Assembly (NCBI GenBank): GCA_947305445.1
Contig: CAMZDU010000006.1
Location: 1 to 12,558, forward strand
Direction of reading: 5' to 3'
Origin: an uncultured Selenomonadales bacterium
GTDB taxonomy: Bacteria; Bacillota; Negativicutes; Selenomonadales; Selenomonadaceae
Length of the DNA: 12,558 nucleotides
The position numbers and the translations under genes are program-made. The notes beneath the pieces are model-generated. The model was not told where the DNA came from and did not search any database. It worked only from the letters and a program-made list of their open reading frames with translations. How positions within the stretch are numbered: position 1 is the stretch's first letter; each line of letters opens with the position of its first letter. This document shows, piece by piece, positions 1 to 6,150 of this stretch.

Positions 1-216
1 GAAGTCGGCGCGGGTTGTCCGTCAGAAGTCGGCGCGGCTTGTCCGTCAGAAGTCGGCGCGGGTTGTCCGTCAGAAGTCGGCGCGGCTTGTCCGTCAGAAG
101 TCGGCGCGGGTTGTCCGTCAGAAGTCGGCGCGGCTTGTCCGTCAGAAGTCGGCGCGGGTTGTCCGTCAGAAGTCGGCGCGGCTTGTCCGTCAGAAGTCGT
201 TGCGGGTTGTCCGTCA
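1..216 (-). repeat. 24-bp tandem repeat, nine units, strictly alternating in two versions
   Basis: Nine consecutive 24-bp units fill positions 1-216 and probably continue beyond the left edge. Units differ at one base (ggg versus ggc), and the two versions alternate without exception, so the true period is 48 bp. The unit at 193-216 carries further changes and is the decayed boundary copy. Translated on the minus strand in the adaptor frame, the units read TSDGQPAP and TSDGQAAP in turn. The lack of silent differences among eight units indicates recent expansion or active homogenisation. Confidence 0.97.
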
Positions 217-1214
217 GCAATCAACGCGGCGGGTTGATTCGTCGTAGTCGGAATTTCCGGCAACTCAACAGGCTCGGAAGTCTCGCTAACGTTCGGTTTA
301 ATTTTGTCGGTGACGGTGCCAAAAATTTTTTTGCCGTCAATTTCGTAGCTGACGAGTTTGCCGAGTGTAATCTTGTCGAAAATTTCTTCGGTGACTTCGG
401 CCTCAATCCACAGCTCGCGACTGTCGCCGATTCTGGCAACGTTGTCGCCGGCTGCCAAATCCTGTTCAACTTCGACGCCGTAATAAATGGTGCCGCTCAC
501 GGGCGCGATAACGTCGGTTTCGCGAGCCTCCTGTTTGGCGACATTTAGTGACAACTCCGCCTGTTTAATCGCTTGCTCGGCACCGGCCAAAACTTCCGGC
601 GGCGTTGGTCTGAATTCGTTGACATATTCGGTGTAATACTCAACGCGAGTTTCGCCGGCGGAGTATGATGACGAATGACTTTCGGCCAGTGCGCTCTCGT
701 AAGCGCGGCGGGCGGCGTCGCGTTGAACGGCACTGACTGCACCCATCTCGAACAGCTCCGCCATACGATTGGCGCGTTCTTCCAGTTTAGCCAAATTGCC
801 TGACGAGCCGGAAGAAGAGCCCGTCGGCGAAATTTGAATCACTCGTTCGCGCTGAACGGGCACGCTGACCCATTGCCCTTCCGCAAGTGATGCGTAATTG
901 TCCTTGGCAAGCTGAACCGTGTTTTCAAGCTGTTTAATCTCTTCGTCGGTGATGCTGACTTCCATGCGGGCAATCACGTCCCCCGCGTTAATCTGTGCGC
1001 CGTCCTCGAAAAGAAGTTCTTTAACTTTGCCGGTGGCCAAAACGCGCACGGAGACCATTGTCCCGACGACTTTGGCGTTGTCGAGCGTAATCGTCTCGTC
1101 CCTGTGCCAATAGCGAAACTCGGCATAACCGATAATCGTGGCCGCCGCGAGCACACCAACTAAGCTGAAGCGAATAATTTTTTCGACCGTTGCGGTCATA
1201 TCGATACGTTGCAT
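1..1214 (-). CDS. HlyD-family efflux/secretion periplasmic adaptor, C-terminus cut by window edge
   Basis: This is the membrane-fusion (adaptor) subunit of a tripartite efflux or type I secretion system, which links an inner-membrane pump to the outer membrane. The visible protein has 404 residues and no stop. An N-terminal membrane anchor lies at about residues 13-30. The first half of a biotinyl-lipoyl-like domain follows (about 45-85, with GTMVSVRVLATGKV). A helical hairpin region spans about 88-230, and the second lipoyl half contains VIAPVSGTIYYG (about 235-246). A beta-barrel-like stretch follows to about 305. The rest is a Pro/Thr-rich tail that becomes perfect octapeptide repeats. I chose the ATG at 1214 because GGAG (1223-1226) sits 8 nt upstream; a second ATG at 1199 is possible. 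A weak -10 (TAAAAT, complement of 1262-1267) lies upstream. No pump gene is visible, so efflux versus secretion cannot be decided. Confidence 0.85.
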   Translation of the reverse strand, partial: MQRIDMTATVEKIIRFSLVGVLAAATIIGYAEFRYWHRDETITLDNAKVVGTMVSVRVLATGKVKELLFEDGAQINAGDVIARMEVSITDEEIKQLENTVQLAKDNYASLAEGQWVSVPVQRERVIQISPTGSSSGSSGNLAKLEERANRMAELFEMGAVSAVQRDAARRAYESALAESHSSSYSAGETRVEYYTEYVNEFRPTPPEVLAGAEQAIKQAELSLNVAKQEARETDVIAPVSGTIYYGVEVEQDLAAGDNVARIGDSRELWIEAEVTEEIFDKITLGKLVSYEIDGKKIFGTVTDKIKPNVSETSEPVELPEIPTTTNQPAALIADGQPATTSDGQAAPTSDGQPAPTSDGQAAPTSDGQPAPTSDGQAAPTSDGQPAPTSDGQAAPTSDGQPAPT

Positions 1215-1275
1215 TCTGTCTGCTCCAAAAAATTTTTTGAGTTGAGTAAAAAACTTCGGCTATTTTACAACAGGC

Positions 1276-1307
1276 AAAAAAAAAATTCCACAGCATACGC
1301 CGTGAAA
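1276..1307 (-). terminator. Intrinsic terminator of ribH
   Basis: On the minus strand a 9-bp stem (TTTCACGGC with GCTGTGGAA, two G-U pairs) closes a GTAT loop. Ten T residues follow directly. It lies about 30 nt after the ribH stop and separates ribH from the adaptor gene. Confidence 0.85.
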
Positions 1308-1339
1308 AAATTTTTTGATTGTGCGCCGGAGCGGCCGCG

Positions 1340-1801
1340 CTAAAAATTTTTCAACAGATTGGCCATCTCCATGGCCGAGACTGCCGCGTCGAAACCTTTG
1401 TTGCCGGCTTTGGTGCCTGCGCGTTCAATCGCCTGCTGAATATTTTCCGTGGTGACGACGCCGAAAATCGTGGGAACACCGCTCTGCAAACCAACTTGCG
1501 CGACACCTTTGGAAACTTCGTTGCAAACGTAATCATAGTGAGTGGTTGCGCCACGAATCACCGCTCCGAGACAAATTATCGCGTCGAATTTTCCTGTTGC
1601 CGCCAATTTTTTTGCAACAAGCGGAATTTCAAATGCGCCTGGCACCCATGCCACCGAAATATTTTCGTCGGGAGTTTCGTGACGTTTAAGGGCGTCAAGT
1701 GCGCCGCTTAAAAGTTTGCTCGTGATAAATTCGTTGAAACGCGCCACGACTATCGCAAACTTCAAATCACGGCCGTTTATGTTGCCTTCGTAAATTTTCA
1801 T
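1340..1801 (-). CDS. ribH: 6,7-dimethyl-8-ribityllumazine synthase
   Basis: Lumazine synthase catalyses the next-to-last step of riboflavin synthesis. It condenses 5-amino-6-ribitylaminouracil with 3,4-dihydroxy-2-butanone 4-phosphate, usually as a large hollow cytoplasmic oligomer. The 153-residue length is typical. Family signatures are present: RFNEFIT (about 21-27), VPGAFEIP (53-60), [15 protein letters not shown] (78-92, including the catalytic His88), and the phosphate-binding stretch [11 protein letters not shown] (126-136). The start is fixed by GGAGGT (1808-1813), 6 nt before the ATG. The gene has its own promoter and terminator and stands apart from other rib genes, which often form one operon. 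The nikC-like gene upstream on the same strand probably ends in its own terminator. I see no FMN riboswitch core in the leader. Confidence 0.97.
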   Translation of the reverse strand: MKIYEGNINGRDLKFAIVVARFNEFITSKLLSGALDALKRHETPDENISVAWVPGAFEIPLVAKKLAATGKFDAIICLGAVIRGATTHYDYVCNEVSKGVAQVGLQSGVPTIFGVVTTENIQQAIERAGTKAGNKGFDAAVSAMEMANLLKNF

Positions 1802-1911
1802 AATACTACCTCCAAAAATTATTCATATATTTGCGTGCGGTGAATAGCTTTAAACAAATTGCGCGATTCTTTACTCTGAATTCAGTTAAGAGCTATGAAT
1901 TGATTGTCGTT

Positions 1912-1940
1912 ATTATTCCATAATTTTTTTCTCGTTTCAA
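1912..1940 (-). promoter_or_regulatory. Promoter of ribH
   Basis: On the minus strand TTGAAA (complement of 1935-1940) and AATAAT (complement of 1912-1917) are separated by exactly 17 nt, with five of six consensus bases in each box. Transcription would start near 1905 and give a leader of about 100 nt. A second candidate -10, TATAAT, is the complement of 1945-1950, but its -35 is poor. The leader contains the 10-bp palindrome CTGAATTCAG (1876-1885). Confidence 0.65.
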
Positions 1941-1982
1941 TAGCATTATACTACATTCCTCACGAAACCTGAAATATCGCAT

Positions 1983-2031
1983 AAAAAAAAAGCCAATTTG
2001 CCAAAATAAGCTTATCGAGCAACTTATTTTG
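1983..2031 (-). terminator. Probable terminator after the NikBC-like permease pair
   Basis: A perfect 9-bp inverted repeat, CAAAATAAG and CTTATTTTG (2002-2010 and 2023-2031), has a 12-nt loop. On the minus strand it is followed by 10 nt and then nine T residues (complement of 1983-1991). The offset T-tract makes this less canonical than the ribH terminator. A short palindrome CGCTGTCAGCG (2038-2048) covers the nikC-like stop codon. Confidence 0.5.
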
Positions 2032-2042
2032 AAAATTCGCTG

Positions 2043-2846
2043 TCAGCGTTGACCGCTCGTGAAGTCGCGCAACTTGTCGCCGAGCAAATTGAACGTCGCG
2101 ACGGTGATAAAAATTGCCGTGCCCGGTGCGAGGATTACCCACGGCGCAGTTTGCAACATTGAGCGGCCGTTGTTCATCATTGCGCCCCATTCGGCCGTCG
2201 GAGGCATCGCGCCCAGTCCCAAGAACGACAAGCCCGCCAACTCCATTATAATTGTCCCGATATCCAGTGCCGCTGTCACGAGTACCGGACCGGCAATGTT
2301 GGGCAGGACGTGCGCGAATAAAATTGCAGTCGAACTTGAGCCGGCCATCTTCGCCGCGTCAAGATAGGGCATTGACCGAATTGCCAAGACAAGTCCGCGT
2401 GAGATTCGTGCATACTTCGGCCAACCGATTATCGCAAGTGCCGCCGCCGCGTTGAGTAGCCCGCCGCCGAGTGCTCCCGCCGCCGCAATCGCGAAGATCA
2501 TTTGCGGGAAGGCAAGGAACACGTCCGACAAGCGCATCAAGCACACGTCGACGCGCCCGCCTTTGTAGCCGCAAAGTGCGCCGATTAAACTGCCGACAGT
2601 CGCTATCGTCGCCAAAAGAAAAAGCGAGGCGCAAAGAGTCGTCTGCGAACCGACAATCACCCGCGAGAGCACGTCGCGTCCGTAACGGTCGGTGCCCAAA
2701 ATATTTTGCGCATTCGGCGGAGCGAGTGCTCCTTCCAAATCTTGCGCGTAGGGGTCGAACGGCGTCAACCACTCCGCGAAAATCGCCACGAAGATTAACG
2801 CGCCCGCCGCAGTCAGATACGGAATCAGCGGTCGATAATTTTTCAT
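2043..2846 (-). CDS. nikC: ABC transporter permease, NikC/DppC type
   Basis: This is the second membrane subunit of a peptide/nickel-class ABC importer (267 residues, usual size). An N-terminal membrane helix lies at about 8-26. The family signature LGTDRYGRDVLSR spans about 50-62. The coupling loop that contacts the ATPase (EAA motif) is LDAAKMAGSS followed by LPNIAGP (about 162-187). The C-terminal part FLGLGAMPPTAEWG (about 208-221) and FNLLGDKLRD (252-261) closely follows NikC as I remember it. The ATG overlaps the stop of the upstream permease by 4 nt (ATGA) and is preceded by GGTGA, so the two are translationally coupled. The substrate could be nickel, another metal-chelator complex, or peptides; the nik symbol is my best guess. 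No ATPase gene follows. Confidence 0.8.
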   Translation of the reverse strand: MKNYRPLIPYLTAAGALIFVAIFAEWLTPFDPYAQDLEGALAPPNAQNILGTDRYGRDVLSRVIVGSQTTLCASLFLLATIATVGSLIGALCGYKGGRVDVCLMRLSDVFLAFPQMIFAIAAAGALGGGLLNAAAALAIIGWPKYARISRGLVLAIRSMPYLDAAKMAGSSSTAILFAHVLPNIAGPVLVTAALDIGTIIMELAGLSFLGLGAMPPTAEWGAMMNNGRSMLQTAPWVILAPGTAIFITVATFNLLGDKLRDFTSGQR

Positions 2847-3766
2847 GACAATTCACCGTAGCGCACACGCGGGTCAAGCCAATGATACAGCAAATCCGCC
2901 GTCAAATTCATCATCACGTAGATAATTGCCATCCACACGACGTAAGCTTGAATCAGCGGATAGTCGCGCGTCAAAATCGCGTCGACTGCCATTTTGCCCA
3001 CGCCGTCCCACATGAAAATTGTTTCGACAATCGCAGTGCCGCCTAAAAGCGAACCCATCGACAGCGCGAGCAACGTGATTATCATAATCAGCGTCGAACG
3101 CAGGACGCTTTTTATCAAAATGGTCAGCTCGTCGACGCCGCGGCTCCTCGCGCCCGTTACGTAAGGTTTGTCCAGCTCCTCCAGCACGACGGCGCGGATT
3201 TGTCTGGTGTATTTGGCGGCCATTGCAATCGTCAACGTCAGCGCGGGCATGACGACACTTTGTCCGATTATCGGTAACAGATTGAGCTTTAGCGCAAGAA
3301 AATAAATCAGCAACAGTCCGACGAAAAAATTTGGCAGAGAGTTGCCGATGAAACTGAGCGTTCGTATCAGCCAATCGAGCGGTCGATTTTGTTTGACGGC
3401 GGCTAGAATTCCGAGCGGCGTCGCGACAAAAACCGTCAGCAAAATCGAGACAATCATCAGCTCAATCGTCGCGGGCAATTTGTCGGCGAAGGTCTCGAAG
3501 ACGAGCTTGCCGCTGATGAAGGAGCGTCCCATATCGCCGGTCATCACTCCGCCGAGCCAGCGACCGTATTGCACAAGAAACGGTTGGTCGAGTCCGAGTT
3601 CAGCACGCTTGGCGGCTTTCACTTCTTCGGACACGCTGCCCGATTGCTCGAAGATTTTATCGACGGCGTCGTCCTCCGCGAACTGCATCATGCCGAACGT
3701 CAGGAACGTTATTCCAAACAAAATGGGCACGAGCTGGACGAGCCGCGCAAAAAAGTATTTTCTCAT
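2843..3766 (-). CDS. nikB: ABC transporter permease, NikB/DppB type
   Basis: This is the first membrane subunit of a peptide/nickel-class ABC importer (307 residues, usual size). An N-terminal membrane helix lies at about 8-28 and an extracytoplasmic segment contains LGLDQPFLVQYGRWL (57-71). The GDMGRSF motif follows (77-83), then several membrane helices. The EAA coupling loop is EELDKPYVTGARSRGVDE (about 196-213). The end, GTAIVETIFMWDGVG (243-257), LTRDYPLIQ and NLTADLLYHWLDPRVR, is NikB-like. It overlaps the NikC-like gene by 4 nt. The ATG at 3766 has no convincing Shine-Dalgarno, only GCGGC right before it. A terminator for the preceding operon lies just upstream, so how this pair is expressed is unclear. 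No substrate-binding protein or ATPase gene is adjacent. Confidence 0.82.
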   Translation of the reverse strand: MRKYFFARLVQLVPILFGITFLTFGMMQFAEDDAVDKIFEQSGSVSEEVKAAKRAELGLDQPFLVQYGRWLGGVMTGDMGRSFISGKLVFETFADKLPATIELMIVSILLTVFVATPLGILAAVKQNRPLDWLIRTLSFIGNSLPNFFVGLLLIYFLALKLNLLPIIGQSVVMPALTLTIAMAAKYTRQIRAVVLEELDKPYVTGARSRGVDELTILIKSVLRSTLIMIITLLALSMGSLLGGTAIVETIFMWDGVGKMAVDAILTRDYPLIQAYVVWMAIIYVMMNLTADLLYHWLDPRVRYGELS

Positions 3767-3791
3767 GCCGCAAATTTTAAACGAGCGGCGG

Positions 3792-3815
3792 AAAAAAAAT
3801 AAGCCCCGTGCGGGG
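3792..3815 (-). terminator. Probable terminator of the recG operon
   Basis: On the minus strand CCCC-GCAC-GGGG forms a short, all-GC hairpin (3804-3815), followed by CTTA and eight T residues (complement of 3792-3799). It lies about 120 nt past the amino acid permease stop and about 25 nt before the NikB-like start. The short stem and the 4-nt spacer limit confidence. Confidence 0.55.
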
Positions 3816-3935
3816 ATTTGAACTCGGAAAATTTTTTGATACGAGAACGATACGTCTGCAGATTGTCATAGCGTCCGAACGCACCCATTCGCCAATTTAA
3901 AAACGGCCGGCACGTTGCTTTATCGTTAGCTTATT
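3816..3935. other. Non-coding gap between permease operon and NikBC pair
   Basis: I see no gene here. On the minus strand it holds a small hairpin, GCGT-TCGG-ACGC (complement of about 3872-3883), and a tRNA T-loop-like string GTTCAAATC that directly abuts the terminator. The rest of a tRNA cannot be folded around it. Confidence 0.5.
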
Positions 3936-5270
3936 TCAGCGTCGTTTCAAGCGGTAGAAAATCCAAATAACCAAAACCCAAATCGGCATGACGATTACCG
4001 CCGGTCGCATGCTCTCCATTAACGCCATTATCACCAAAATCATCGCCAGGAACACCAGACACAGATAATTTGCCGCAGGATAGAACAGCGATTTAAATTT
4101 TGAGACGACGCCGACCGCCGCGCAATGCTTCCGAAATTTTAAATGCGTCAACACAATCATTGTCCAGCTGATGACGACTGCCCCTGTCACGATTGACATC
4201 ATGTACATAAAAACTTCGTCGGGCAAAAGATAATTCAGCACCGCCGCCAAAAGCGTTATCCCAGACGAAATCAAAATGCCGTTGACGGGAACGCCGCGAC
4301 TTGATAATTTCTCGAAAAACTTTGGCGCGTTGCCGCTCTTCGCCAGACCGAACAGCATGCGCGAGTTTGAGTATATCGCCGAGTTGTAAACACTCACCGC
4401 CGCAGTCAGCACGACGAAATTTAAAATGTTCGCGGCGGCGGGAAAGCCGGCATAGTCAAAAATTTGCACAAACGGACTTACTTCCTTGCCGACCAAATTC
4501 CACGGCCACAGCGTCATCAGCACAATCATCGTGCCGACGTAGAAAATCAAAATTCTGTAGATAACTTGGTTTACGGCGCGGGGAATTGTCTTTTCGGGAT
4601 TTTCGGCCTCGCCCGCCGTAATTCCGATTAATTCAATGCCGCCGAAACTGAACAGCACCGGTGCCAATGACATCACCATGCCCTCCACGCCGTTTGGAAA
4701 AAATCCGCCGTGATCCCAAAGATAATGGAAATTCATCGGGAAAGGATTCAGGTCTGTCGCTATGTAATACGAGCCGATAATAATCATGCCGATTATCGCG
4801 GCAATTTTTATGAACGCCATCCAAAATTCTATTTCGCCGTATGCTTTGACCGTGAAGAGATTAACCGCCGTGATAATCAGCAGACACGCCAACACGCCAA
4901 TCCACTTCGGAAGGTCGGGAAACCAGTATTCCAGGTAAATCGACACCGCGCTGAGTTCCGCCATGCTCACGAGGATAAACAGAAACCAATAATTCCAGCC
5001 CGCCAAAAAGCCGGGGAACTCGCCCCAATATTTTGCGGCATAGTAGCTGAACGAACCGCTGACGGGTTCTTCAACCGACATTTCGCCGAGCATGCGCACA
5101 ATAAAAAAAATAATTATCCCGCCGATCAGATAGCTAAGCGAGACGGCGGGACCTGCCAGAGCAATCGTCGTGGTCGAGCCGTAAAACAAACCTGTGCCGA
5201 CGGCTGTGCCCAGTGCAATCATTTGCAAGTGACGATTTTTCAAGCCGCGTTGCATTTTATCTTCAGACAT
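3936..5270 (-). CDS. AroP-like amino acid permease (APC superfamily, AAT family)
   Basis: This is a proton-coupled amino acid importer of the cytoplasmic membrane, 444 residues long with about twelve predicted membrane segments. The N-terminal family signature RGLKNRHLQMIALGTAVGTG (8-27) contains the substrate-binding GTAVGTG turn. Other conserved blocks are MLGEMSVEEPVSGSF (60-74), GWNYWFLF (91-98), FSFGGIELIGITAGEAENPE (about 208-227), NQVIYRILIFY, and LTAAVSVYNSAIYSNSRMLFGLA (about 288-310). The whole protein follows the E. coli AroP/PheP pattern closely from memory, but the substrate (aromatic or other amino acid) cannot be read from sequence, so I give no symbol. GGTGAAG stands upstream of the ATG. 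It follows the deacetylase by 55 nt on the same strand and is probably last in the recG operon. Confidence 0.9.
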   Translation of the reverse strand: MSEDKMQRGLKNRHLQMIALGTAVGTGLFYGSTTTIALAGPAVSLSYLIGGIIIFFIVRMLGEMSVEEPVSGSFSYYAAKYWGEFPGFLAGWNYWFLFILVSMAELSAVSIYLEYWFPDLPKWIGVLACLLIITAVNLFTVKAYGEIEFWMAFIKIAAIIGMIIIGSYYIATDLNPFPMNFHYLWDHGGFFPNGVEGMVMSLAPVLFSFGGIELIGITAGEAENPEKTIPRAVNQVIYRILIFYVGTMIVLMTLWPWNLVGKEVSPFVQIFDYAGFPAAANILNFVVLTAAVSVYNSAIYSNSRMLFGLAKSGNAPKFFEKLSSRGVPVNGILISSGITLLAAVLNYLLPDEVFMYMMSIVTGAVVISWTMIVLTHLKFRKHCAAVGVVSKFKSLFYPAANYLCLVFLAMILVIMALMESMRPAVIVMPIWVLVIWIFYRLKRR

Positions 5271-5325
5271 GATTTAAACTTCACCAAATTTCGTTACATT
5301 GAAGAATTTAATTTTTTGTAGACTA

Positions 5326-6120
5326 CTATTTTTTTATCCAGCCGAATTCCTCAAAACTCTGTCGCCAGGCAATGCGCTCGTAAAAATCTTTCATGGTCGT
5401 TTGCGTGTGGAAAATCGGCACGCGCTCCAGCGCAAAGAAATTACTGCCGCAATCGACAATGCCATATTTGATCGTGAACGCGCCCTTGTAGCCGAGATCC
5501 TCTGCAATGCCGGCAATGTGCAAGTTGTAAGTTCCCGTGGGGTACGCCAGAAACTCGATAGGGTGTCCGAGATTTTGTTCAAGCAACGTTTTGGAATTCA
5601 AAAGCTCACTGCGAATTTCATCGTCGGGCAATTCTTCAAGCTTCGGGTGCGTCAGCGTATGCGACTCAATAGTTATGCAGTTGGCTTCCAACTCTTTTAG
5701 CTGATCCCAATTCATGTAGCCGGGATAAACGCCAGTGAACGACGGAATGATAAAAATCGTCGCCCGCAAGCCGTACTTCTTGAGAATCGGGAAAGCGTGC
5801 GTGTAGTTGTCAATGTAGCCGTCGTCAAAAGTGATGAGCACCGGCCGCGGCGGCAACTCGATCTCTCCGCGCACTCCTGCGTAAAGTTCGTCCGGAGTTA
5901 TCGTTATACAGCCGCTGTCGACCAGAAATTTCATCTGCGTTTCAAAGTCGTTTATCGTGACCGCAAGCGACGTGTGCTTGTTGTCGACTTGGTGATAATT
6001 GAGCACCAAAATTTTCGGGCTGTTGGAAATTTCGGTAATATCGTCGACTGTTTGCGCCTGCGACTTGTAAAAGCCAAGCCCGACGATAATCAGCACGAGG
6101 CATAAAAATTTTTTCGGCAT
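5326..6120 (-). CDS. Secreted polysaccharide deacetylase (NodB domain)
   Basis: This belongs to carbohydrate esterase family 4, metal-dependent enzymes that remove N-acetyl groups from peptidoglycan or polymeric N-acetylglucosamine. The protein has 264 residues. A signal peptide covers about 1-22 (MPKKF, hydrophobic core, then AQA). The NYH motif is at 41-43. The catalytic and metal-binding signature TFDDGY is at 97-102 (Asp99, Asp100). The metal-binding histidines are in SHTLTHP (His154 and His158). YPTG (193-196) is the substrate-groove motif. The layout resembles the short IcaB/PgaB-type deacetylases more than multidomain peptidoglycan enzymes, but no glycan synthesis genes are nearby. AAAGGA precedes the ATG by about 9 nt. 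It lies 30 nt after recG on the same strand, so it is probably co-transcribed; that pairing looks incidental rather than functional. Confidence 0.9.
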   Translation of the reverse strand: MPKKFLCLVLIIVGLGFYKSQAQTVDDITEISNSPKILVLNYHQVDNKHTSLAVTINDFETQMKFLVDSGCITITPDELYAGVRGEIELPPRPVLITFDDGYIDNYTHAFPILKKYGLRATIFIIPSFTGVYPGYMNWDQLKELEANCITIESHTLTHPKLEELPDDEIRSELLNSKTLLEQNLGHPIEFLAYPTGTYNLHIAGIAEDLGYKGAFTIKYGIVDCGSNFFALERVPIFHTQTTMKDFYERIAWRQSFEEFGWIKK

Positions 6121-6150
6121 GTCGAATTTTCCTTTGCAATCATTTTAGCA

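Noticed and set aside
15..548. Plus-strand open frame of 177 codons made of MSVRSRRGL-type repeats
   Set aside because: It is the antisense of the adaptor gene and exists only because the 24-bp repeat is open in several frames; the minus-strand frame has the HlyD domains and a ribosome-binding site.
1802..1911. FMN riboswitch before ribH
   Set aside because: The conserved AGGGTGAAATTC-type core and the GGCGGT elements are not present.
3804..3900. Possible tRNA gene on the minus strand (GTTCAAATC T-loop-like string before CCCCGCACGGGGC)
   Set aside because: No matching acceptor arm, anticodon stem or good T-stem can be drawn; the GC-rich part is better explained as a terminator hairpin.
4710..5321. 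Plus-strand open frame of 203 codons
   Set aside because: It is antisense to the amino acid permease; its Arg/His/Asn-rich product has no membrane or domain features and no start signals.
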